Shown here: in pieces, positions 42,221 through 50,947 of the stretch
Position numbering within the stretch: the stretch's first letter is position 1
Layout of the letters: the number at the start of each line of letters is the position of its first letter
Assembly (NCBI RefSeq): GCF_005765165.1
Contig: NZ_VCIW01000002.1
Span: 372,001 to 436,000, forward strand
Direction: 5' to 3'
Length of the DNA stretch: 64,000 nucleotides
From: Paenibacillus antri
GTDB taxonomy: Bacteria; Bacillota; Bacilli; Paenibacillales; YIM-B00363
Program-made: the position numbers and the translations under genes
Notes under the pieces: generated by a model
What the model was told of the DNA's origin: nothing
The model's input: only the letters and a program-made list of their open reading frames with translations
The model's database searches: none

Positions 42221-44683
42221 ATGCAATCGATCGGAGAAGGTCGCATGCTCCGGCGGGCGACGCTCGAGATGAGCCTCAAGCCGTTCCGGAGCCTCGAGCC
42301 GGCGGCGATCGAAGCCGTGTGCGAGGAAGCGTTGCGCCAATGGAAGCCGTTGCTCGACATGGCGGAGAGCGCTTCGATGCTGCTGTGGATATCGGACGGC
42401 AGCGAAATCTTGACGTGGAACGGCGACGAATCGACGGCATTCGAATGGGCGAAATATATCGGCTTCGCCAACGAGGAGTACTTCAGCCATATTCAGGACA
42501 AGAGCAGCTTGAAAATCGCGCGGCCGTACGCGGACGATCCGGTGCGCATGACGTACGGAGATCTGAAGCGGATCGTCGCCGCCTTCAAGCGGATCGCGGC
42601 GGATCGATTCGGCGTACGCCTCGAGGTCGGCGCCACCTTCGACGCGGGACCGGAATTCGCATATTCCGACTTTAAATACAAGCTGCATCCGGAGATCAAT
42701 CGGGCGGAGCTCGGCGGCCGATATATCGGACTGAAGGCCGACTACACCGTCGTGTGCACGTGGTCCAAGCTGAAGGCGGACGGCGCGTCGTACGCGGCGT
42801 ACCCGCAGGGCATCCCCGAAGGGACGCCGTTCGGGCGCTTCTTCGGACGGCAGTGCGCAAGCTTCCTGCCGGCGCTCGGCTTCGATTACATTTGGTTTTC
42901 CAACGGCTTCGCGCTGTCGTATTTCCCGTGGACGTACCTCGGCGCCAACTACGACGGCACGTCGCTGCCGCTGGCTGATTACGAGGAGCTCTCTTCGAAG
43001 GTCCTCTCCTTCTGGGACGAGTTCAAGCGCGAATGCCCGGGCTATCGAATCGAGATCCGGGGCACGAACTTCGGCACCGGCATGGATCTCGCGAAGGACC
43101 ATATTCCGATGCTCGATTTATACGAGAAGGGATACCTCGAGTATCCGGCGCCGAATTCGCCGTGGGGGGCGCTCAACTTCGACTTCGGGCTCGAGATGAC
43201 CGGCTATATGTCGCGCATCGCCGAGCTGCCGGGAGACGCGTACCCGTTCCGCTATTATCCGAACGACCCATGGTTTTGGCAAAATCCGTGGAACGATCTG
43301 TACGACCGCGAGCCGCACGACATCTATTGTCCGCTCGCCGCGGCGCGGATCAATCGCGAGGGCGGCGTCGAAAGCCCGGGTATCATTGAAATTCTAACCA
43401 TCGACACGGAGAGGGGCGAGCTCGACGAGACGACCCCGGCCGAGGTGATACCGCATCTTCGGCGCGCGCTGCGGGACCGTCCCGACGCTCCGGGACTGCT
43501 GACGTGGCTGTATCCGTTCCGGGAGCTGCACGAAGCCGCCGCCGGGGCGAGCGACGCTTCGGGCGCGGCGCTGTTCCACGACTGGTTCGTGCGCGGCGCC
43601 GTCAACGCCGGACTGCCGCTGAACACCGTCGTCGGCACGGACGTCTTCTTCGCGATGGACGAGGAAGCGCGGCGCGGCCTGGACGGGACGATTCTGTTCG
43701 TCGCGACGAGCTGGTTGACGGAGGACAAGGCGGCGCGCATCGCGGATCACGTTCGCCGCGGGGGCAAGGCGCTCCTATACGGCGCGGCGCGCGGCGAACC
43801 GCTGCTCGAGCTGCTGAATCTTCGCCTCGAGCAGCCGATCGAGGGCGACTTCGAGCTCGACGTTCGATATGAAGAAGACGAACTCGAGGAAGCGTCGACG
43901 CGCGCGCGGCGGCTGCGCCACCAGTCGATGATCGGCGACGGCGGACTGGCCGAGACGGTGCGCGACCCGGGGGACCCGCATACGCGCGTCGGCGCCGAAG
44001 CGCGGCAGGACGGGCGAACCCGCGCCTTCGCCGTGAGCCGGGCGCTGCCCGAATGGAACGGCGGACGCATCGGTTGGGTCCGCGGTTCGCTGCCGTTCGA
44101 GCCGTCGGGCGTCACGCATTTGCCGGTTCGGCAATCGTTCGAGTGGATGGACGCGTCGATTCTCGCGCGGTATGCGCTGCAAGATTTCGGGTTTACGCTG
44201 CTGCAGCGCAAATACGAGGAGCGCTCCACGCCCGCGATGCTGTTCCTGAAACGCCGCGATAACGCTTGGTTCCTCGTCGGCTGCAAGAAGGATTCGTCGG
44301 TGCGCTTCCGCCTCGCGTTCCCGGACGGCGAGCCGCTGGTCATCGGGCAGACGACGGTCGCGGGCCGAGGAGGGGCCGAGTACGCCTTGGATCGGACGTT
44401 CCACGACGAATGCCGCGTCTTCGCGGCGCAGGACCGCCCTAGTCAGGCGTGGTGCCGCGAGCTGAGCCCGGTGCCGACCCGCGCGAAGCATTCGGTCCGG
44501 CATTTCGCCGTCGGGGGGCTCGACGACGCGACGCTGACCGTCTATCCGCCGATCGAAGCGCTGGACGCCGGCCGCGTCGAGCTGAATCGGGACTTCCCGG
44601 AGGGCGAGGCGGTGCCGTTCGAGCGGAAGGGGAACCGCATCGTCGCGACCGGCGTCTCGGGGACGGTGAGCGTCACATGGTAG
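42221..44683 (+). CDS. Large unrecognised protein, GH42-like layout, possible glycoside hydrolase
   Basis: About 820 residues; I do not recognise a named family. The first 420 residues look like a TIM barrel (RLEVGATFDAGPEF, YIWFSNGFALSYFPW, YRIEIRGTNFGTGMD). Residues about 430-560 resemble a glutamine-amidotransferase-like trimerisation domain (VVGTDVFFAMDEEA, HVRRGGKALLYGAARG), as in GH42 enzymes. The rest is beta-rich. No signal peptide. ATG at 42221 follows GGGAGG; ATG at 42245 with GGAGAAGG is an alternative, and one at 42203 overlaps the previous stop. It overlaps the GH3 gene by seven bases, which supports a role in cytoplasmic glycoside breakdown. Confidence 0.7.
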   Translation: MQSIGEGRMLRRATLEMSLKPFRSLEPAAIEAVCEEALRQWKPLLDMAESASMLLWISDGSEILTWNGDESTAFEWAKYIGFANEEYFSHIQDKSSLKIARPYADDPVRMTYGDLKRIVAAFKRIAADRFGVRLEVGATFDAGPEFAYSDFKYKLHPEINRAELGGRYIGLKADYTVVCTWSKLKADGASYAAYPQGIPEGTPFGRFFGRQCASFLPALGFDYIWFSNGFALSYFPWTYLGANYDGTSLPLADYEELSSKVLSFWDEFKRECPGYRIEIRGTNFGTGMDLAKDHIPMLDLYEKGYLEYPAPNSPWGALNFDFGLEMTGYMSRIAELPGDAYPFRYYPNDPWFWQNPWNDLYDREPHDIYCPLAAARINREGGVESPGIIEILTIDTERGELDETTPAEVIPHLRRALRDRPDAPGLLTWLYPFRELHEAAAGASDASGAALFHDWFVRGAVNAGLPLNTVVGTDVFFAMDEEARRGLDGTILFVATSWLTEDKAARIADHVRRGGKALLYGAARGEPLLELLNLRLEQPIEGDFELDVRYEEDELEEASTRARRLRHQSMIGDGGLAETVRDPGDPHTRVGAEARQDGRTRAFAVSRALPEWNGGRIGWVRGSLPFEPSGVTHLPVRQSFEWMDASILARYALQDFGFTLLQRKYEERSTPAMLFLKRRDNAWFLVGCKKDSSVRFRLAFPDGEPLVIGQTTVAGRGGAEYALDRTFHDECRVFAAQDRPSQAWCRELSPVPTRAKHSVRHFAVGGLDDATLTVYPPIEALDAGRVELNRDFPEGEAVPFERKGNRIVATGVSGTVSVTW

Positions 44684-46272
44684 GCAAATACCGGATCGTT
44701 CCGACGGAGGCGGCGCGCCGCGCGGTCGGGGCGATGGACTTCCGCCGCCTGCTGAACCAAGTGTGCTGCCCGACGTTCGGCCGCATCGGCGAAGCGCGTC
44801 TCGAAGAGTTCGGCGCGATGTTCTTCCATCCGACGGAGCGGGACGCGTTGGAAGCGGCGATCTCGAAGTTCCGATCGCGCTGCGAAGTGCCCCCGTTCAT
44901 CGTGAGCGACCTCGAGTGCGGTCCGGGCAACATGATCCTCGGCGCGACGAAGTTTCCCTACATGATGGGACTGAGCCAGACGAATTCGCCGGAATCGGCC
45001 TACGAGGCCGGCCGCATCGCCGCCGTAGAAGCGGGGGCGCTCGGCTACAATTGGACGTTCTCGCCGGTGGCGGACCTGGCGGTCGACCCGGACAGTCCGG
45101 TCGTCGGCATGCGCAGCGCGGGAAGCGATCCCGAACAGGTCGTCAAGATGGCGGGCGCGTACATGGACGGCTTGCAGCGGCACGGGATGATGGCGACGAT
45201 CAAGCATTTCCCGGGGGACGGGTATACGTCCTGGGATCAACACTTGACGACGCCGTCGCTCCCGCTCGGCCGCGCCGCGTGGCGGGAAGGGCCGGGGCGC
45301 GTCTTCCGGGAGTTGATCGAGCGCGGGGCGATGGCGGTCATGCCCGGCCATATCGCGCTGCCGGCGTTCGACGAGCCCGACGCGAACGGACTGTACCCGC
45401 CCGCCACCGTATCGAAGCGGCTGCTCGTCGATCTGCTGCGGGGAGAGCTCGGCTTCGAGGGATTGGTCGTTACCGACGCGATGGAGATGGGCGGCATCGT
45501 CGGCTACATGAACTATTACGACGCGTGCGCCGCCGCCCTCGAGAACGGCTGCGACATGCTGCTGTTCCCGCGCATGGACGACCGATTTTACGCGGAGATG
45601 GAGCGGCGCGTCGAAGCGGGGGCGCTGCGGCTCGAGACGATGCGCGAGCGGGCGGCGCGCATCGTGGCGCTGAAAGGGCAGATGGGCTTATTCGATGCGG
45701 CCCCGTCCGCGCCGCATCCGGAGCGCATCGATCCGGACGCGCACGCGGCAGTCGCGCGGCGGGTCGTCGAGGAAAGCATAACGGTCGTCCGAGATCGCAA
45801 CGGCCTCGTCCCGTTCGCCGCCGGACTCGAGACGAAGGTGCTGCACGCGGTCGTCATGAACAACCACGATCGGTACGGCGACCTGCTGGCGCGGATGAAG
45901 CGGGAGCTCGAGAAATGCGCGGGCGTCGTCGACCAGTGGGTCGATCCGGGTCCGGACGCGTTGTTCGGGGCCGCGGCGGAACGGCGCTACGACCTGATCG
46001 TCTGCTCGATCGGCAGCCGGCTCAGCTACGGCCTGAACGTCGTGCGACTGCACGACGAGGTCGCGCGCAACATGATGGGCGGCTGGACGAAGTTCGACAC
46101 GCCCGTCGTGTTCGTTTCGCACTTCCACCCCTTCGTGCATAAGGAGTACGAAGCTTCGATCGAAACGATGATCAATACATACGGAGATCTCGAATGCACG
46201 GCCGAACTGCTTGTGCAAGGCATCTTCGGACGGAGGCCGCTTCGGCGGACGCTGCACGCGCACGACGAATAG
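44677..46272 (+). CDS. GH3 beta-N-acetylhexosaminidase-like enzyme
   Basis: A 531-residue GH3 protein of the NagZ-like type. The catalytic nucleophile is D267 in VVTDAMEMGG, and KHFPGDG (176-182) is the family's conserved substrate loop, in which the His of the mobile loop (K176-H177) acts with Asp. An extra C-terminal domain (about 360-531) follows, as in two-domain Bacillus enzymes. No signal peptide, so cytoplasmic. It overlaps the previous gene by seven bases and is followed by a terminator. Confidence 0.88.
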   Translation: MVGKYRIVPTEAARRAVGAMDFRRLLNQVCCPTFGRIGEARLEEFGAMFFHPTERDALEAAISKFRSRCEVPPFIVSDLECGPGNMILGATKFPYMMGLSQTNSPESAYEAGRIAAVEAGALGYNWTFSPVADLAVDPDSPVVGMRSAGSDPEQVVKMAGAYMDGLQRHGMMATIKHFPGDGYTSWDQHLTTPSLPLGRAAWREGPGRVFRELIERGAMAVMPGHIALPAFDEPDANGLYPPATVSKRLLVDLLRGELGFEGLVVTDAMEMGGIVGYMNYYDACAAALENGCDMLLFPRMDDRFYAEMERRVEAGALRLETMRERAARIVALKGQMGLFDAAPSAPHPERIDPDAHAAVARRVVEESITVVRDRNGLVPFAAGLETKVLHAVVMNNHDRYGDLLARMKRELEKCAGVVDQWVDPGPDALFGAAAERRYDLIVCSIGSRLSYGLNVVRLHDEVARNMMGGWTKFDTPVVFVSHFHPFVHKEYEASIETMINTYGDLECTAELLVQGIFGRRPLRRTLHAHDE

Positions 46273-46289
46273 CCGTCTCCTAGAAAGCA

Positions 46290-46321
46290 AGGCCCTGCGA
46301 ACCCGCTCGCAGGGCCTGTTT
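46290..46321 (+). terminator. Terminator after the GH3 gene
   Basis: Perfect 11-bp stem AGGCCCTGCGA with TCGCAGGGCCT, loop ACCCGC, then GTTTT. The next 190 bases contain no gene. Confidence 0.85.
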
Positions 46322-46513
46322 TATAACATGCTCCGGAAAACATCGAATAAAGGCAAAAACGGACAACGACCGCAAAAATGAGAAATATCGTTATGGTGAC
46401 GTCCGATTTACACTTAGGGTTGTTGGAAACGAACATGTTCGGGAGGTGGGCGCATCCGTCGGCAGCCGGAGGGATCCGGCATCGCGAATCCAAAACAAAA
46501 GGAGCGAAAACAA

Positions 46514-49500
46514 TTGAAAACGAGGAAAAGAGCGGCATTGGGTTTGATCGCTTTCCTGATGATGCTGAGTTCGCTTACGGTCGCTTCGCCTGCGCGGGCG
46601 AACGAAACCGTCTCGACGATCGAGATCGATCCGTCTTCCGTCGTGACGCAAGACTTTCTTGGCATCGGCGCCGAATACGACCCCTTCCATTTCATGCCGG
46701 AGAGCGTTGGAAACGGATACAACGAACAATGGTGGGAGATCGAGAAACGGCGAATCGCCAAAATGCAGCCGGACATTCTTCGATTATGGTTCCAGATCGA
46801 TTGGATGGAGCCCGTCAACGACAACGCCGACCCGAACGTGATCGACTGGTCCAACTTGCGGACGGACAGCCCGAAGATGCAGTCGGTATATAAAGTCTTG
46901 GATTTCTTGAAGGAGCAAGACATCGACGTCATGCTCGTCGCGGGATGGAAGATGAGCGAGGAAGTCCAAGACTGGCTTGGCTTCGAAGGTTTGCCGAAGC
47001 CGGAGACAAGCGCTCCGACGGATCTCGACGAATGGGCCGAGTGGGTGTCGGCGACGCTGCAGCAGCTCGTCGTCAACCGGGGGTACGACAATATCCGATA
47101 CGTGATGTCGTATAACGAACCGAACTTGGCCGATTTCGAAACGCCGCCGGGCATCGATCAGAAGGCGTATTACGCGGAGATGTATCGGAAAATTCATGAA
47201 CGCCTCGTTACGGACGGGGTGCGCCATCTCGTCAAGCTGGCGGGCCCCGACGAATCTTCGGGCCTCGACTGGACGCAGTACGCCGTCGATCGCATGGACG
47301 ATATCTTGGATGTGTACGACGGACACGCCTACGGGTACAATTACAGTTCCTTAGGCGCCTGGGCGAACGACAGGCTTCAACATGTCCGGCCGACGGGGAA
47401 ACCGCTCGTCATTACGGAATTCGCCGCGCCCGGAACGAAGACGACCTATCAGAACGGGGTGGAGCTTGCCGACTTGATCGTGTCGGGCATGCGGAGCAAC
47501 GTGTCGGGCATGCTGCTGTGGCGGCTCGCGGATCAGCATTTGCCCGAGCCGCTGAATTTCCTCGACAGCGCCGAGTTCGGCACCTGGTCGTGGCTTCCGA
47601 ATTCCGCGCTGCCGCGTTACACCTATTACTCGCTCAGCCTGTTCACGTGGTTCACCGCGCCGCATTCCCAAGTCGTCCGGTCGACGTCGAACGACGGCGA
47701 CTTGCACGTCGCGACCGTAAAGCGGCCTGACGGACACTATGCCGTCTTCGTCGTGAATAAGGCGAAGACGGGAACGAAGCAGGTGTCTATCCAATTCGCC
47801 GAGGCGGTGAACCAGACGTTCCGCAGACATCTCTACTCGGATGAAACCGTACGCACGGCGAGCGCTTCGATCCGTCCGAGCGACGCGTCCTGGCCGGATG
47901 TGAGCGCCGGATTTCTCGACTCGTCCGTCCCGGCGAACAGCGTAGCCGTCTATACGACCGCGCCCGAGCCGACGCAGATCGAAATCGCCCCGGGCGAGCT
48001 GTCGGCCGCGCTCGGAGCCGGCATCGACTTCGAAGGCGCGATGACCGGGACGGACGGCGACATGGCCTGGTCCGTCGTCGGGGGGCCGGCTTACGGCACG
48101 ATCGATGCCGAGGGCGGCTACACGGCGCCGCTCGCGCTGCCGGCGGAGCCGCAGGCGCTTATCAAAGCGGAACGCGCCGGGGCTCCGGACGACCGAGACT
48201 TCGCCGTCGTCCGGTTGCAGGTCGTCGGCGCGACCGCATTCGGCGACGATGCCGAAGTGCGTCTGACTTGGGCGCCGTCGCTCGGCGCCCAGGGCTATAA
48301 CGTGAAGCGGAGCGAAACCGCGAACGGCCCATATACGACGGTAGCCGCCGGCGTCGCAGGTACGTCTTACGTCGACACGGGCTTGGAAAACCGCAAGACC
48401 TATTATTACGTTATATCGGCCGTGAACGGCTATGGGGAGGCGGCGGATTCGAAGCCGGTATCGGCGACGCTGACGTCCAATTCGATGGAGGACGCGTTCG
48501 ACGGAAAAGACCTCGACTTGACGCAGTGGGAGCTCGTGAATCAAGGGCTGCGCTCGACGCTGCCGACGGGGATCGAAGCCGACGTGACGGACGGCGCTCT
48601 GCGTTTCCAGGGAACAAGCACCGTGAACTACTGGGGCGGCAGAGGGGCGAAGAGCGCTTTCCCGTTCTTCGCGACGCCGGAGAGGCACCTGATCGTCGAG
48701 GTGGACCGATTGTCGTTGGAGGGGCAAGGCACCGCGCAAAACAGCGCGCTGTGGCTTTACATCAACGGCAGCCAATCGCTCCGGTTCAGTCAATATTCGG
48801 GCAATAAACAATGGGTATACAACTACAATGGGGGCGGAGATACGCTCGTGTACGCGGGCGAGGACGCCGGGAACCATAAAATGAAGTTCGTGCACGACGG
48901 CGTAAGCGCGCATATCTTCGTGGACGGCCACCAACTAACTAGCGTGCCGGTCGGATGGAACTCCAATATGCGCATCATCTTGGGCGCGGAGGCGCGGGCG
49001 AGCGGGGATACGATCGATACGAAATTCGATAACGTTCGAGTGTATACCGATCGGTCCCCCGTCGAAGCTCCCGCGAATTTGCAAGCCGTCGCCGGCGGCG
49101 CGAGGGTTCGGCTGAGCTGGAGCGCCGTCCCGGACGCGGACGGCTACACGGTGAAGCGGAGAAGCTCGTCCCGCCTTCCGTTCGAAACCGTCGCGGACGG
49201 CGTCGTCGGTTTGCAGTACGCCGATTTCTCGATCGTTAGCGGCGCAACGTACGAATACGTCGTCACCGCCGTCCGCGGCGGCAAGGAAAGTCTGCACTCG
49301 AACCGAGCGACGGCCGTGCCGAAGTCGCTCGAGGCGACGGTCGACAATCCGGAAGCGGAGAAAATCGGAGCATGGACGCTCGGCGCCGGTCTGCCGAACT
49401 ATATCGGAGCGAATTACGCCGTACATTCGACCGGCGCCGGCGACCATTCGCTTCGCTGGAGGCCGAACTTACCGATGGCCGGCGCTTACGCCGTATATTA

Positions 49501-50872
49501 CAACTTGCCGAACGGCAATGCGGATCGTTCGACGAACGCGCCGTATACCGTCCATTATCACGGCGGGTCGGAGACGTTCCTCGTCGATCAACAAGGAGTC
49601 GGGGGCGAATGGAAGCGGCTCGGCGTCTTCGATTTCCTTGCGGGGGATTCGGGATACGTCGAGATCACGGACCGGGCGAACGGCAAGTACGTCATCGCGG
49701 ATGCAGTGAAGTTCGTGAAGGTGGACGACATCGCTCCCGTGACGACGGCCGAGGCGTTGGGGGAAGAGCGCAATGGATGGTACGTCGCCGAAGCGACGGT
49801 GACCTTGACCGCGACCGACAGCCTGTCCGACGTCGAACGAACGGAATATCGTTGGAACGGCGGGAGTTGGGAGACGTACGAAGGGCCGTTGCATGTAACG
49901 GAGGAAGGGGAGCATCTTCTCGAATTCCGCTCGATCGACGAAGCGGGGAACGCGGAAGCGCCACAATCGTCGACGATCGCGATCGACGCGACCCCTCCGT
50001 CGCTGGAATGGCTCGGCGTGGAAGAGGGAGCGACGTATATCGGGGCCGTTACCCCGTCGGCGAACGCGTCCGACCCTTGGAGCGGTGTCGCAAGCTTGGC
50101 GTTCGAGTTGGACGGCTCGCCCTGGTCGCCGGGCGCGCCGATCGAAGAGCCCGGGCCGCACGTTCTGAAGGCGACGGCGACGGATCGGGCGGGACACGCC
50201 GCCGATGCGGAGATTCGGTTTACCGTCAAGGACGCCGCGTCGCTGCGGGTCGTCGGAGATCCCCTGAAGATCGGCGCGGGACCGCACTCGCTCTCCGCGC
50301 AAGTCGATCCGACGGAACCGAACGACCGCGCGAACATCGGCGGTCTGCCGGTGCGGATGTCGCTATGGCGGTTGGATAAGGATTTCGCGTGGACGTCGGT
50401 GACGGAGGACGTCTACGCTACGACGAGCGAAGAGGGACTCGCAACGGTCGAACTGGAGCTCTCCGACGGATTATACCTTGTGAAGGCCGAGCTGCAGGCG
50501 AACGATTTCTTCGTCGCGAATGAGCCCGCGTTGTCGTTCGCCGTCGTGAAAAACTCGCAAAGGCCCTCGGGAGCCGAAGGGCGAAACGAGCTGCCCCCGG
50601 CCTTCACCGGAACGATGACGCTCGATCTGAGGGAGTACGGCTTGGAACCGAAGCTGAAGGCGACCGGTTGGACATGGGTCGGCGGGAATACGCTGCAAGC
50701 GGAAGGACGGCACGGTCAAGAGAGCTACGCGGTGCAGCTTCTCTTTCAATCGACCGATCCGGAGCCGAACGCGACGCTGCGGGTGTGGGAAGGTTTCGAT
50801 ACGACCGCCGCCCCGATCGTCGACGTGCCGAGCGTCCCTTTCGCCTATTTGACAGCCGCCGAGGGACTTTAG
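46514..50872 (+). CDS. Secreted modular glycoside hydrolase (clan-A-like catalytic domain plus FN3 and Ig-like modules)
   Basis: A 1452-residue exported protein. TTG start after AAAGGAG, then a signal peptide with cleavage near SPARANE (about residue 30). The catalytic domain (about 35-390) is a TIM barrel with probable acid/base E202 in SYNEPN and nucleophile E302 in VITEFAAPG. Then a beta-sandwich to about 490, an Ig-like module, an FN3 repeat (NVKRSETANG), a concanavalin-like module (about 655-840), a second FN3 (TVKRRSSSR), a golvesin/xanthan-lyase-type module (about 950-1075) and Ig-like modules with DSLSDVERTEYRW and the end region. No cell-wall anchor motif is seen. Substrate is likely a plant or mannan-type polysaccharide, not determined. 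Confidence 0.8.
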   Translation: MKTRKRAALGLIAFLMMLSSLTVASPARANETVSTIEIDPSSVVTQDFLGIGAEYDPFHFMPESVGNGYNEQWWEIEKRRIAKMQPDILRLWFQIDWMEPVNDNADPNVIDWSNLRTDSPKMQSVYKVLDFLKEQDIDVMLVAGWKMSEEVQDWLGFEGLPKPETSAPTDLDEWAEWVSATLQQLVVNRGYDNIRYVMSYNEPNLADFETPPGIDQKAYYAEMYRKIHERLVTDGVRHLVKLAGPDESSGLDWTQYAVDRMDDILDVYDGHAYGYNYSSLGAWANDRLQHVRPTGKPLVITEFAAPGTKTTYQNGVELADLIVSGMRSNVSGMLLWRLADQHLPEPLNFLDSAEFGTWSWLPNSALPRYTYYSLSLFTWFTAPHSQVVRSTSNDGDLHVATVKRPDGHYAVFVVNKAKTGTKQVSIQFAEAVNQTFRRHLYSDETVRTASASIRPSDASWPDVSAGFLDSSVPANSVAVYTTAPEPTQIEIAPGELSAALGAGIDFEGAMTGTDGDMAWSVVGGPAYGTIDAEGGYTAPLALPAEPQALIKAERAGAPDDRDFAVVRLQVVGATAFGDDAEVRLTWAPSLGAQGYNVKRSETANGPYTTVAAGVAGTSYVDTGLENRKTYYYVISAVNGYGEAADSKPVSATLTSNSMEDAFDGKDLDLTQWELVNQGLRSTLPTGIEADVTDGALRFQGTSTVNYWGGRGAKSAFPFFATPERHLIVEVDRLSLEGQGTAQNSALWLYINGSQSLRFSQYSGNKQWVYNYNGGGDTLVYAGEDAGNHKMKFVHDGVSAHIFVDGHQLTSVPVGWNSNMRIILGAEARASGDTIDTKFDNVRVYTDRSPVEAPANLQAVAGGARVRLSWSAVPDADGYTVKRRSSSRLPFETVADGVVGLQYADFSIVSGATYEYVVTAVRGGKESLHSNRATAVPKSLEATVDNPEAEKIGAWTLGAGLPNYIGANYAVHSTGAGDHSLRWRPNLPMAGAYAVYYNLPNGNADRSTNAPYTVHYHGGSETFLVDQQGVGGEWKRLGVFDFLAGDSGYVEITDRANGKYVIADAVKFVKVDDIAPVTTAEALGEERNGWYVAEATVTLTATDSLSDVERTEYRWNGGSWETYEGPLHVTEEGEHLLEFRSIDEAGNAEAPQSSTIAIDATPPSLEWLGVEEGATYIGAVTPSANASDPWSGVASLAFELDGSPWSPGAPIEEPGPHVLKATATDRAGHAADAEIRFTVKDAASLRVVGDPLKIGAGPHSLSAQVDPTEPNDRANIGGLPVRMSLWRLDKDFAWTSVTEDVYATTSEEGLATVELELSDGLYLVKAELQANDFFVANEPALSFAVVKNSQRPSGAEGRNELPPAFTGTMTLDLREYGLEPKLKATGWTWVGGNTLQAEGRHGQESYAVQLLFQSTDPEPNATLRVWEGFDTTAAPIVDVPSVPFAYLTAAEGL

Positions 50873-50947
50873 CGGCGAACCGAAGGGCGCCCCCGTCCCG
50901 CGACGGCGGCGCCTTGTAACGAATACACATACACGAGGTGGAGCGCA

